Made by a program: the position numbers and the translations under genes. Of a stretch of 27,110 bases of DNA, positions 1 through 8,034 are shown one piece after another. The notes under the pieces are model-generated. The model was not told where the DNA came from. It saw only the letters and a program-made list of their open reading frames with translations, and searched no databases. The stretch spans positions 1-27,110 of the forward strand of contig JAEYNR010000007.1 in assembly GCA_023412475.1 (NCBI GenBank). Direction: 5' to 3'. The stretch's first letter is position 1; the number at the start of each line of letters is the position of its first letter. This stretch comes from Fibrobacterota bacterium. Its GTDB lineage: Bacteria; Fibrobacterota; Chitinivibrionia; Chitinivibrionales; Chitinispirillaceae.

Positions 1-47
1 CGTATTTTTGATGGGATCTGGTTTGTTTGGAAAGCTTTTTTATTCAT
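1..47 (-). CDS. 5' end of an unidentified gene running off the left edge
   Basis: An ATG at 47-45 opens a frame that stays open to the window edge and begins MNKKAFQTNQIPSKI. A strong ribosome binding site (AAGGGAGA) lies 5 bases upstream of the ATG, which is the main support. Only 15 codons are visible, so no family can be named. The start codon lies inside one arm of a 12-bp inverted repeat and the ribosome binding site lies in the loop, so translation may be controlled by RNA folding. It could be a transposase, since start-codon hairpins occur in some insertion sequences, but nothing visible proves that. Confidence 0.5.
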   Translation of the reverse strand, partial: MNKKAFQTNQIPSKI

Positions 48-78
48 GAAATCTCCCTTTATGTGGTTTCATGAATAA
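40..78. repeat. Perfect 12-bp inverted repeat around a start codon
   Basis: TTATTCATGAAA (40-51) and TTTCATGAATAA (67-78) are exact reverse complements separated by 15 bases. On the minus strand the downstream arm contains the ATG of the gene leaving the left edge, and the loop contains its purine-rich ribosome binding site. It has no flanking T-run, so it does not look like a simple terminator. It may be a translation-control hairpin or an operator. Confidence 0.7.
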
Positions 79-304
79 TTTATCTTCTGGTATTGTGTAT
101 TATTTACACCATGGATGAGCGCTTACTCTGCAATGGGGTGAAATTTCATAATCTGCCCTTCTTTAGTCTGTCAGGACAGATTATACATTTGGTGGAGGGG
201 TTAAGCCCAGTACTTTTTGAAGGGTTCTCTTCTCAAAACCGAAGGGAAGGAAGGCGTGGGGTTTGGGGAGAAGGGAATGTTGTGGTGTACCTGACTTTTC
301 AATC
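48..304. other. Intergenic region, no supported gene
   Basis: There is no convincing gene between the stop of the secreted propeller-like gene and the start of the gene leaving the left edge. Open frames on both strands here lack a plausible start and ribosome binding site, and their translations are unstructured. The region presumably contains the promoter of the leftmost gene, but I could not find a good -35/-10 pair. Confidence 0.5.
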
Positions 305-1252
305 TTATTGCATAGTCTTAATACGTAAAAAGAGAAAGCTGTTCTTTTCTTCGGAGAACTTAATGGCAATCATCTTATTATCATTTATCAGTTTTATTTT
401 TGTCAATACATTTCGGCTGCAGAGCGAACTTTCACTTAACCCTTTTAGTTCTGATAGTATATCGTTCTTCTTGTTATACAGGTAATAGTTGGAAGCAGCG
501 ATTACTTTGTTTGTTAATATACTAATATTGTTAGGTCTTTTTTCAAGCAAAATCATTTCTACTGTCTCTGAAAGGTATTCCATTACGAACGGTTTAGTTT
601 CTTTTGAATTATCAGCAATCAAATAATTGATTAACTGATTAGCATAACAATTTTTGCAGTTAGGAAAAGGTACAATTTGAATATCCTTAGAGATCGCATT
701 CGAAATTTTGTTTGTTTCTAAATCATATATGGTTTCCACCCACTTTTTATAATCCGTAACTACTCTCCCTTCAACGCTTGCCGATAATTGTCCAATGAGC
801 AGAAATCTATCTACACACCGAGAAAGCCCCGCATACTTTACTGGTTTTTGTTGATATCGCTCTATTTGAATCGTATCCACAAATTGGAATGAATTCGCAT
901 CTATCTTGTAAATATCTTTTCCATTAAATAGTACTAACCTATCTTTGAAAAGCTCGAACACTATCAGAGGTTCTCTATAAGTGACACTATCAACTAACTT
1001 CGTAGCAAAGTATTTAAAAATCTTTCCATTACTCTGATCATAAATATATATGGATTCTTGATTGTCAGCCACGAACTCCAAATCTTCGCATTCACCTTTA
1101 AACCTATTTATTTCTAAAGTAAGGAGAGTATCTATTTGTGTGCTTATGGGCAGTCCATTTGCATGAAACAAAGGATTTAAATCTATTCCATCAGAATAGC
1201 TTTGCTGCCAATTCAAGAGAAGGATTATAAAAACTATTGCTTTTCTTATCAT
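305..1252 (-). CDS. Secreted protein, probably beta-propeller, next to an Rhs toxin
   Basis: This 315-aa protein begins with a clear signal peptide (MIRKAIVFIILLLNWQQSYS, cleavage near residue 20), so it should be exported. The mature part has recurring short beta-strand units with aromatic and DG/NG turns (for example YIYDQSNGKIFKY, DIYKIDANSFQF and TIYDLETNKI). This resembles 6-bladed beta-propeller proteins of FCB bacteria, but the family assignment is tentative. The ATG at 1252 lies 3 bp after the TAG of the upstream Rhs-core gene, so the two are very likely co-transcribed and perhaps translationally coupled. That is the usual place for the immunity gene of an Rhs toxin, so it could be an exported immunity or accessory protein. 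A secreted propeller would be an unusual immunity protein. Downstream (48-304) I see no gene and no convincing terminator. Confidence 0.75.
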   Translation of the reverse strand: MIRKAIVFIILLLNWQQSYSDGIDLNPLFHANGLPISTQIDTLLTLEINRFKGECEDLEFVADNQESIYIYDQSNGKIFKYFATKLVDSVTYREPLIVFELFKDRLVLFNGKDIYKIDANSFQFVDTIQIERYQQKPVKYAGLSRCVDRFLLIGQLSASVEGRVVTDYKKWVETIYDLETNKISNAISKDIQIVPFPNCKNCYANQLINYLIADNSKETKPFVMEYLSETVEMILLEKRPNNISILTNKVIAASNYYLYNKKNDILSELKGLSESSLCSRNVLTKIKLINDNKMIAIKFSEEKNSFLFLRIKTMQ

Positions 1253-1255
1253 ATG

Positions 1256-4200
1256 CTACCAATGAAAAATGTTAATAGCACCACCACGAAGCTGTGCAGT
1301 TCTCCATGAAGAGGCTTGTTCAAACCCCCAAAAGAATGTTCCGTCACTTGCCTTTCTTTGTGCCCAAATTTCGCCCTTGAACAAAACGCCTGCATGCCCT
1401 CGATAGCTACGCCCTTGGTACTTGTATGGCTCCCTTGCTATAAGATAAATGCCATCAGCTTTCACATTTGCACCTGCAATCGAATTCTCAGCAGTCATAA
1501 CGGAAATTGCTTGAGAATAGGAGACCTCTTTGCCTGATAATACAGTAACAGCACTCGTTAGGCAACACCCTTCATAGGACTGCGGCAATTGGCACTGATT
1601 TTTTGTTGTTATTTCAGCACCTCTCCTTCCCATTTCTAGCTTGCTCATATTGTCATCAATAGAGGGAACACCATCTTGAGGGGTAACTTTTCCGCCTTGG
1701 TCTCCTGCGGCAACCCCATCCTGTCCATAACCGATATTTCTTGCTGCAAGCATTTGTTGATAGTGCTCAATAACAGCCCTTGCACCAAAAGCTGTCTTAG
1801 GCAAATGTCCTCTATTGAACCTTGCAACTGCAATATCACTTGCTATGTCAGTTCCCATTGTCATTGCTGCACTAAATGTGCTCTTCCAAAGTCCTAGATC
1901 AGACCAATCCCAATCTCCTGGATTCATAGACCCGTATGAGATAGAATTCCCGATATACCATTGGGCTGCTGCCATAACTGCTTGTACCCATTGCCCGTCA
2001 GGATCAACCGTATTGATCGGATTAGAAGAATACGCATAAGGGTTGAAAAACTGATCTTTCGGGTCGGTGCTCATCCAAACCCCTACTTCAGGATCGTACA
2101 TTCGAGCACCGAAATGATAGGCATCGATACCCGAAACCCCGTTCGCTAAATCCTCCCCCTCTTGGTCGTACTCCTTGCCGGTAAACTGCTGACGGGTCGG
2201 TGTCTGGGGTGATGATACTATATCATCCAATGGAACAATAGTTCCGTAAGGCTGGTACGCAATGGCTTCTGTAATCTGATTCTGGTCATTTATCACCATT
2301 CTGGTTGATCCCAGGTGATCTTTCAGATAATAGTCGTATTGATAATTCGTGCCATTCTGGTATATTCTCCCCTCACCATCTATATCCACAGACTCCAGAT
2401 CATAAGCTATGGAGTTAGTCACAGAAATGTGATCATCAGGGGTTAAGTATTCATTAAAATACTTTTTGGCAGTTAAAGTCAGACATTCACCTGAGACTGC
2501 ATAGTTAACATCGTAAGAATAATCAATTGGAGTGTTATCAACTTTCAACTCTATCCTGGTTACAGTGACCGGATTAGGAAAACTGAAAACTTTTGAATTA
2601 AAAAGCCAGAAAACCACTATCGCCTTAGCCTCCAACTGCATCTCAACCATATCTTCAGTATTATCACTATTTCTATAATGAATTCTGAGATGACCTGATG
2701 TTACACCATAGGGACAATCTGCCATCATTATCTCTGCTTTTATCCTGGCACCACTCTGCCTGTTGGAAAAGATCATTCCACGATCCAAATATGCAGTTGC
2801 TGATACATTCTTTCGCATTAATACCAATGCAGAAAAGTTTTCAACATCTACATAAATCTTATACGGTTCTTCCTCTGTTTCTTCACCTAATTCATTTTTG
2901 ATTATTACTGGATCATGATAACTCCAATTGCCATTCTGATCCGCTACAGCAATGATAAAGTTATTTTTTGACATAATTTCATCTTTAGTAATCAAAAATC
3001 CAACTCTCGCTGTACCGGTTGAGCACATTGTACTTTCCGGCATCACCAGATATCTTCCTGTTATGTCATAGCCAGACAAATTGGGAATATGGACAGATGA
3101 TGAACTATCCTGAGGTATAGCAGGTGTATTAGTTATATACAGGACAGGAGAGATATCGGGATTAACAAGGGAGCTATCGTTATATGTAACAGTGATTTTA
3201 CCATGTTTATAATCCGAGTAGAATTTGGTATCATAACAAACCGTTACTGTATCCTTACTGGTAATTTTAGACGGAAAAGGTATCAGTATTTTTTTATAAC
3301 TATTGGAATCAAGAGGATCTGTTTTTGTGACAAAAATTTCAGTGTAATTACTTATTCCATCCCCATCGTCATCTCCATCAGGATTAACCAGACTACTGGA
3401 CACACCGACATCGGGTTCAATAATAATCTCCTTTGAATAAATAGCACCATCACATTTTGCTCTGGAGAAAATATTTACCACTGAGTTTGGAGCACTCAAA
3501 ATTCCTGAAATCACTGCATCGCAACCAATACGAAGTGTATCTGGATCATTAGTATATATCCTGACCGCAGGTGAATATGAAAAACCGGAAAATCTTAATT
3601 TCGCACGATCAGAGATATCCATGTTTCTCTGAATATCAATCTCAATAAATTCGACTGGAGTGACATTGAAAATAACTTCCACATCTGTCTGCAATAAAAA
3701 ATCACTGAAAACATAGTTTCCTGGACTCAACTGAAGCGTACCGCCTGTCATTACCAACAGATCCTTGTAGATGCCTGGAGCAAGGGAAAGAGTTTGTCCC
3801 TGATATACTGTGATATCGCTGTCGCCAGGAGTAACGTCCTTTTGAGGTATCTGAAGTATGGCAACCGAAGTCTTTTCTTCAATTTTCCCATTTACAACAG
3901 CTTGAGGATGAATATCAACTGTATCTGCAACAATTACATCCCCATAAATATGTGCTCCAGCTTTTAACTGAGCTACCCCACCTGAAACGACATTCCCGTT
4001 TATTACCGCACTCTCTTTAATTTCTACATATCCATTTGATCCGACTGCTCCACCCCCGGAAAAAACGGTCCTGTCTTTCACTATACTTTTTTCACTTGAG
4101 TACAAGGCAAAACTAAGTAACCGAAGATCACTATCCGATAAACCAACTGTTGTGCTATCTCTATTAACTGGCTCAGAGCCATAAATACAGATACCATTAG

Positions 4201-4645
4201 AATAAACTGCAATTTTATCATTAATAATTGATATGGCAGAATGATTGTTGGAATAATCGTTTGTCTTATCCCAGAGTGACCAGTCATTATAATGCAACCC
4301 TATGGAATTACCCGGTGGAAAAGGTACATTGTCACCAGGCAAGATTGTCTTGTTTACAGTATATACAAGCCGATAAAGATCACCTTCGATATTCTCAACA
4401 GTAACATTTTCATCAGGAGTATAATAATCATCCAAAACCGGTGTTTTGCCATTTTCAGTGTAGAAATAATATCTGTAGGAACAATTGGTTATAGGCTCAC
4501 TGCCATTATTACTTATGTAGATACGGGGTTTGGACATGTTTGTCTGATTGCATGCTTCTTCGTAAGAAAAAACCTGAACTGATACAGCCCCAAATGATGC
4601 GTTGCAAATTATAACGCAACATGTCCTTTCCCGCCTTCTCATCAC
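1256..4645 (-). CDS. Composite CBM3-like / Rhs-core protein with papain-like C-terminal toxin domain
   Basis: This 1129-aa protein starts at GTG 4645 or, equally likely, at ATG 4642, with AAGGG upstream; a short basic and weakly hydrophobic N-terminus ends in a possible signal cleavage site near SFGAVS. Order of parts: CBM3-like carbohydrate-binding domain (about 23-157); glycine-rich hexapeptide-type beta-helix resembling polymer-forming surface proteins (about 190-258); further beta-helix (about 260-420); a calcium-loop DGDDDGDG (about 423-430, thrombospondin type 3-like); beta-sandwich linker; Rhs-associated core with DHLGSTRMV, TGKEYD, YHFGARMYDPEVGVW and NTVDPDG. The variable C-terminus (about 884-1129) has Gln1022, Cys1028 and His1084 in the papain Gln-x5-Cys...His arrangement, suggesting a cysteine peptidase or transferase effector. 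YD repeats are absent. A transposon lies just upstream and may have altered the 5' end. The core call is firm; the toxin activity is inferred. Confidence 0.88.
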   Translation of the reverse strand: MMRRRERTCCVIICNASFGAVSVQVFSYEEACNQTNMSKPRIYISNNGSEPITNCSYRYYFYTENGKTPVLDDYYTPDENVTVENIEGDLYRLVYTVNKTILPGDNVPFPPGNSIGLHYNDWSLWDKTNDYSNNHSAISIINDKIAVYSNGICIYGSEPVNRDSTTVGLSDSDLRLLSFALYSSEKSIVKDRTVFSGGGAVGSNGYVEIKESAVINGNVVSGGVAQLKAGAHIYGDVIVADTVDIHPQAVVNGKIEEKTSVAILQIPQKDVTPGDSDITVYQGQTLSLAPGIYKDLLVMTGGTLQLSPGNYVFSDFLLQTDVEVIFNVTPVEFIEIDIQRNMDISDRAKLRFSGFSYSPAVRIYTNDPDTLRIGCDAVISGILSAPNSVVNIFSRAKCDGAIYSKEIIIEPDVGVSSSLVNPDGDDDGDGISNYTEIFVTKTDPLDSNSYKKILIPFPSKITSKDTVTVCYDTKFYSDYKHGKITVTYNDSSLVNPDISPVLYITNTPAIPQDSSSSVHIPNLSGYDITGRYLVMPESTMCSTGTARVGFLITKDEIMSKNNFIIAVADQNGNWSYHDPVIIKNELGEETEEEPYKIYVDVENFSALVLMRKNVSATAYLDRGMIFSNRQSGARIKAEIMMADCPYGVTSGHLRIHYRNSDNTEDMVEMQLEAKAIVVFWLFNSKVFSFPNPVTVTRIELKVDNTPIDYSYDVNYAVSGECLTLTAKKYFNEYLTPDDHISVTNSIAYDLESVDIDGEGRIYQNGTNYQYDYYLKDHLGSTRMVINDQNQITEAIAYQPYGTIVPLDDIVSSPQTPTRQQFTGKEYDQEGEDLANGVSGIDAYHFGARMYDPEVGVWMSTDPKDQFFNPYAYSSNPINTVDPDGQWVQAVMAAAQWYIGNSISYGSMNPGDWDWSDLGLWKSTFSAAMTMGTDIASDIAVARFNRGHLPKTAFGARAVIEHYQQMLAARNIGYGQDGVAAGDQGGKVTPQDGVPSIDDNMSKLEMGRRGAEITTKNQCQLPQSYEGCCLTSAVTVLSGKEVSYSQAISVMTAENSIAGANVKADGIYLIAREPYKYQGRSYRGHAGVLFKGEIWAQRKASDGTFFWGFEQASSWRTAQLRGGAINIFHW

Positions 4646-4700
4646 ACTTTGCCCTTATTTTTTCCTATAATAATGTAGTACACCGACATCTCCTATACAG

Positions 4701-4716
4701 CCGTAATTGGGGAAAA
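4701..4716. repeat. Left terminal inverted repeat (core)
   Basis: CCGTAATTGGGGAAAA matches the reverse complement of 7829-7849 (CCGCAATCCTTTGGGGAAAAA) with a short gap. It overlaps the TTG proposed as start of the first transposon gene. Confidence 0.55.
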
Positions 4717-5286
4717 TACTTTTGGCAGCATTTCAGTACTACTACCAGACCGAGGACGACTTTGAGCTGCAGATTCACCGGCTACTGAAGCTTTTTATTT
4801 GTCCTCATTGCAAAAGAGTCGGCACTCTGATTTTAAACGGTCTTATCAGAGGTTATTCTGAATCATCTTCAGAAACAGCTATTCGCGGTCATTATTTAAT
4901 TTGCAATAAACGACGTAAAGAAGGTAGAAGGGGCTGCGGAAAATCTTTTTCCGTTTTTTTAGCTGAAACATTGAAACATCTCAGCATATCTACTAAAAGT
5001 TTCTGGAAGTTTCTTCAAAACATGTTTGACGGAAGATAGTACTGTTGCTGCATTCAGAGGTGTTTTAAACAGCTCTTTTAGCGATAGTACAATACATCGT
5101 TTGCGAGCAAGATTTAATAACATTCAGGCAAAAATAAGAACCAGGCTACTTACCATATGCTCTGCACCGCACAGCTTAACAGCTTCCCCCCTCCTTCAGA
5201 CCATAGCACATCTCAAGGCAGCATTTAGGGGCACAGATGACCCCATAGCCCTATTTCAAATAAGATTTAATGAAAGGTTCTTCTGA
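4707..5286 (+). pseudogene. Zinc-ribbon transposon accessory gene split by a +1 frameshift
   Basis: Frame 1 (4707-5039, TTG start) encodes a zinc ribbon with Cys32-x2-Cys35 and later Cys66 and Cys77, then a basic helical stretch ending in FLQNMFDGR-stop. Frame 2 (from about 5026 to the TGA ending at 5286) continues in the style of the same protein (TEDSTVAAFRGVLN, then an Arg-rich helix). The switch is +1 within roughly 5013-5036. Small zinc-ribbon proteins of this type commonly sit upstream of DDE transposase/ExeA pairs, and this one has the same orientation inside the same inverted ends. It is either a decayed gene, two coupled genes, or a programmed frameshift. I favour decay, because no strong slippery heptamer is visible, although CAAAAC lies near the switch. 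Confidence 0.6.
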
Positions 5287-5549
5287 TAACAGAACTGTAA
5301 AACAACTGTATTTTGTTAATGAAAAACAGAAAAAAACAATCGCTGACGGTATCTGAAATCCAATTTACTGCCCCAAAACAGCCCCTTCAATACAAACGGC
5401 TACATCTCTTAGCCGTTCCAGACTACTGTCATACTAAAAAAAACATCCCATAGAGATTATTTTCAACAATAGAAGTTGACAATGTCTTTACACCGGTTCA
5501 TTACACCATTTTTCAGGTATCAATTATTTCACTTAATAAGGAGATACCT
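5287..5549. other. Non-coding spacer inside the transposon, possible transposase promoter
   Basis: I see no gene here. A TTGACA at 5476-5481 could be a -35 box for the transposase, but the matching -10 region about 17 bases on (CATTAC) is poor. The transposase ribosome binding site AAGGAGA lies at the right edge (about 5538-5544). Confidence 0.35.
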
Positions 5550-6791
5550 GTGAAACATCCATCTGCATACCTGCGAATGCGGGTTCTTGGTGCAATTGAT
5601 CTTGCACCCGGAAAATCCATCCGTGAGCGGATAAAAGAAGTCAGTAAAACCACTTTTACCGATGAAGAAGGAGTTGCCTGTAAATTCACCTGGAGAACCA
5701 TTTCCACCTGGCTTTACCGCTATAAAGTAAGTGGTATTACAGGTATTAACACCTGCATAAGATCTGATAAGGGAAAAACCAGAAAAATATCACCCGAACA
5801 GCTTCTAGAAGCAATAAACCAGGTAAAACCATTTTTCAATACCAGAAGGCGATACAACAAGTCTGATATTTACAGAAAATGCATCGAGCTGGGGATCATA
5901 AGAAAAGACCAGCTAGCCTGGACCACCTTCTACCGCTTTATTAAAGAGTATGACCTGCTCAAGGATGACCCCGGTGATAATAACAAAAAAAGACTGGCAT
6001 TCGCCATGCAGTACGCCAATGAGCTATGGCAGGCAGATACTATGTACGGGCCACATGTAAGTGTTAACGACGGCAAAACGGCTCAGTGCTATCTGATAGC
6101 TTTTATTGATGATGCAAGCAGGGTCTGCTGTCATGGTCAGTTCTATTTGTCAGAAAACATAGAATCTTTTGTCAGTGCCATAAGAAGTGCTTTCTATAAA
6201 AGAGGCATCCCTCAGCAGCTCTATGTTGATAACGGCTCTATTTACACTTCTCAGGAAATAACTCTTATATGTGCCAGAGTCGGATGTATTCTGCGACATG
6301 CCCCTGTAAGGGACGGAGCTGCAAAAGGCAAGGTGGAGAGGTTCTTCAGAACTGTAAGGGATTCATTCCTCTCAAGAGAGCTTGATCTGTCCTCACTTGA
6401 GGCTCTCAACCGTCAGTTTACCTCATGGGTTGAAGACCACTACAATGCCCGTGAGCACAGTGCTGTCGGAATGCGCCCGATAGACCGTTTCGGACTGGAT
6501 TTAAAGCAGATCCGTTATCTCTCACCCGACCAGCTCAATGATGAGCTCTTCTTTGCCCAGGATGATAGAAAGGTGAAAAAAGACAACACCTTCACCTTTA
6601 GAAATATAAGATATGAGGCTCCGGCTGATTTGCGGGAGAGAACTATTACTGTTCGATTCGACCGGACTGTTTCAGACAGAATAATCGTTTACTACAAGGG
6701 ACAGAGGGTCGGGCAGGCCAGAGTCCTGGACTTAATAGCCAATGGACAGCTCAAGAGATGTTCACGTAAACAGAAAGAAGGTACAGTATGA
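5550..6791 (+). CDS. DDE-type transposase (rve integrase-core)
   Basis: This 413-aa protein starts at GTG 5550, with AAGGAGA about 5 bases upstream. N-terminal helix-turn-helix-like segments (about 1-130) precede an integrase-core catalytic domain (about 155-300). The acidic triad is visible: Asp163 in LWQADTMYG, Asp227 in LYVDNGS and Glu263 in KGKVERFF. A small C-terminal beta-barrel typical of IS481/Mu/Tn552-like transposases ends the protein. It acts on the transposon ends. Its stop overlaps the start of the ATPase gene by 4 bases (ATGA), which indicates coupled translation and joint function. All catalytic residues are present and the frame is intact, so this gene may still be active. Confidence 0.93.
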   Translation: MKHPSAYLRMRVLGAIDLAPGKSIRERIKEVSKTTFTDEEGVACKFTWRTISTWLYRYKVSGITGINTCIRSDKGKTRKISPEQLLEAINQVKPFFNTRRRYNKSDIYRKCIELGIIRKDQLAWTTFYRFIKEYDLLKDDPGDNNKKRLAFAMQYANELWQADTMYGPHVSVNDGKTAQCYLIAFIDDASRVCCHGQFYLSENIESFVSAIRSAFYKRGIPQQLYVDNGSIYTSQEITLICARVGCILRHAPVRDGAAKGKVERFFRTVRDSFLSRELDLSSLEALNRQFTSWVEDHYNAREHSAVGMRPIDRFGLDLKQIRYLSPDQLNDELFFAQDDRKVKKDNTFTFRNIRYEAPADLRERTITVRFDRTVSDRIIVYYKGQRVGQARVLDLIANGQLKRCSRKQKEGTV

Positions 6792-7609
6792 TTCGTGCAT
6801 GGTTTGGTACAGAATGCGATCCGTTCTCTCTGGAAAATATTGTCCTGTTAAGACAGCAGCAGGATGTCTATGATGCCCTCAAAGTCCATTGCAACCAGGG
6901 TGGATTGTGTCTGGTTATGGGAGAGCCGGGAACCGGTAAATCGGTTGTAAAAGAGGCATTACGACAGAAAGCAGACAAACGTATGGTAGTTGTTTCAGTT
7001 AGCAGAACCATGCACACCTATTCCAATACACTTAAAATCCTCTGCAGTGCATTCTCCATCGGTGAGGAAGGACTGCACGTCAGTTGTGAAAAAAGGCTGA
7101 TAGAGCAGGCTTATGCACTCAACAGGGAGGGAAAATCGGTTATAACTATTATAGATGAGGCTCATTTACTGGACATAGAGGTGTTGCGTAAGCTGCGTCT
7201 TATGTTTGAGGAGTTCCCAAAAAACCACAACCTGATTCTTTTCGGGCAGACTGAACTGCTCAGCAAAATGTCTTTAAAAGTCAATGAGGATATCAAATCG
7301 CGTGTTACCTATTCTACAGTCATGCTCAAGCTGGTTTCCGATGATATCGAAGCATTCATTCTCGCACAACTGGATAAATGCGGATTAGGGCATAATGTAT
7401 TTACTGAAGATGCAATTGCTCTTATAACACGGTCATCTGACGGCATTCTCAGGCGCATCAGAAACCTGGCGCTTTCCACGATGCTCGAAGCGGTAAGGGC
7501 CAGAACCAAATCTATCGGTATTGAAATTGTTAACAAAGTACTTATCCAGCCACACTGGCGAAATGAGTATGATATGTTTACTGAAAACAAGGCTGTGGAG
7601 GTAAAATGA
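6788..7609 (+). CDS. ExeA-like AAA+ ATPase, transposition helper
   Basis: This 273-aa AAA+ ATPase has a Walker A motif GEPGTGKS at 45-52 and a Walker B motif VITIIDEAH at about 118-126, followed by a sensor-like LILFGQTEL. This is the ExeA/TniB/IstB-like class that assists DDE transposases in choosing target DNA; here that role is inferred from the adjacent transposase. The ATG at 6788 overlaps the transposase stop in ATGA, and the stop overlaps the next start the same way, so the three genes are translationally coupled. The C-terminal winged-helix/lid region is complete and the length is normal for the family. Despite the name it is not evidence for type II secretion. Confidence 0.93.
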   Translation: MIRAWFGTECDPFSLENIVLLRQQQDVYDALKVHCNQGGLCLVMGEPGTGKSVVKEALRQKADKRMVVVSVSRTMHTYSNTLKILCSAFSIGEEGLHVSCEKRLIEQAYALNREGKSVITIIDEAHLLDIEVLRKLRLMFEEFPKNHNLILFGQTELLSKMSLKVNEDIKSRVTYSTVMLKLVSDDIEAFILAQLDKCGLGHNVFTEDAIALITRSSDGILRRIRNLALSTMLEAVRARTKSIGIEIVNKVLIQPHWRNEYDMFTENKAVEVK

Positions 7610-7809
7610 CAGTTAATAGATCGGAAACTGTTTTGCATAAACCGGGCACATCATCCGATTTACCAGCAGAAAGCGCCTGGAAACTATGGTTAAGGCTTAC
7701 CGATATGGCTGATCTGCTTTGGGAATCATATCAGGACCAGTTTTTAACCTTCTGTATAAGAGATATTGATCTAAATAAGGTGACCTCTGAGAAACTGCCA
7801 TTTGAGTAG
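7606..7809 (+). CDS. Small third protein of the transposon
   Basis: This 67-aa protein of unknown function starts at ATG 7606, overlapping the ATPase stop in ATGA. Its middle (SAWKLWLRLTDMADLLWESY) is predicted helical and aromatic-rich. The close coupling and its position just inside the right inverted end show it belongs to the transposon, where similar small proteins often follow ExeA-like genes. A regulatory or target-selection role would be a guess. Confidence 0.75.
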   Translation: MTVNRSETVLHKPGTSSDLPAESAWKLWLRLTDMADLLWESYQDQFLTFCIRDIDLNKVTSEKLPFE

Positions 7810-7828
7810 AATACCGGTGGCATCGTAG

Positions 7829-7849
7829 TTTTTCCCCAAAGGATTGCGG
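7829..7849. repeat. Right terminal inverted repeat (core)
   Basis: The reverse complement of this stretch (starting CCGCAATCC and ending GGGGAAAAA) matches the left end at 4701-4716. It begins 20 bp after the stop of the small third gene. Confidence 0.55.
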
Positions 7850-7867
7850 TAGAAGATACCTCAGTCC

Positions 7868-7902
7868 TTTTTTCATTATCGTAGCTTATGATAATAAAAA
7901 GG
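7868..7902. terminator. Bidirectional terminator-like hairpin
   Basis: CCTTTTTT and ATTATC on the left pair with GATAAT and AAAAAGG on the right around a 9-base loop GTAGCTTAT. The stem has A/T runs on both sides, as expected of a terminator working in both directions. It lies between the plus-strand transposon genes and the minus-strand tnpA remnant. Confidence 0.55.
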
Positions 7903-8033
7903 GAAAAATGTTATGATGGGGAAAGTTCTCCAATGAACAGGTTTTGTGTGGGAAAATATAATGACAGGCTGGGAATGTAATGATGAATAATTCGGGAATT
8001 TGTATGATGATAATTAAAACAATCACATATACT
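7885..8033. repeat. Degenerate direct repeat, copy A
   Basis: Copy A matches copy B (about 8539-8715) at roughly four bases in five by eye. Shared blocks include TTATGAT, TCTCCAATG, GTGGGAAAATAT and TAATTAAAACAATCACAT. Copy B has an extra ~29 bases (starting TTACCTGTTCACC). Copy A begins where the IS66 tnpA-like reading frame loses its family similarity, so the repeat may mark a recombination boundary. Confidence 0.75.
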
Positions 8034-8034
8034 G

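Larger units (their letters stand above)
4690..7870 (+). mobile_element. About 3.2-kb transposon: zinc-ribbon gene, DDE transposase, ExeA-like ATPase, small ORF
   Basis: Four plus-strand genes lie between related inverted ends. The left end has CCGTAATTGGGGAAAA at 4701-4716; the right end, read on the minus strand, has CCGCAATCCTTTGGGGAAAA at 7849-7830. The two agree apart from a 3-4 base gap and a few changes. The exact outer edges and any target duplication cannot be fixed by eye. A DDE transposase followed by an AAA ATPase with 4-bp ATGA overlaps is the arrangement known from transposons that use an ATP-dependent target selector. The family is not named with certainty. It inserted about 45 bp upstream of the composite Rhs gene. 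Confidence 0.75.

Noticed and set aside
93..485. 130-aa plus-strand frame at the left
   Set aside because: It overlaps the 3' end of the secreted propeller-like gene on the other strand, has no ribosome binding site and reads as low-complexity translation.
7309..7638. 109-aa minus-strand frame inside the transposon
   Set aside because: It is a shadow of the ExeA-like ATPase gene.
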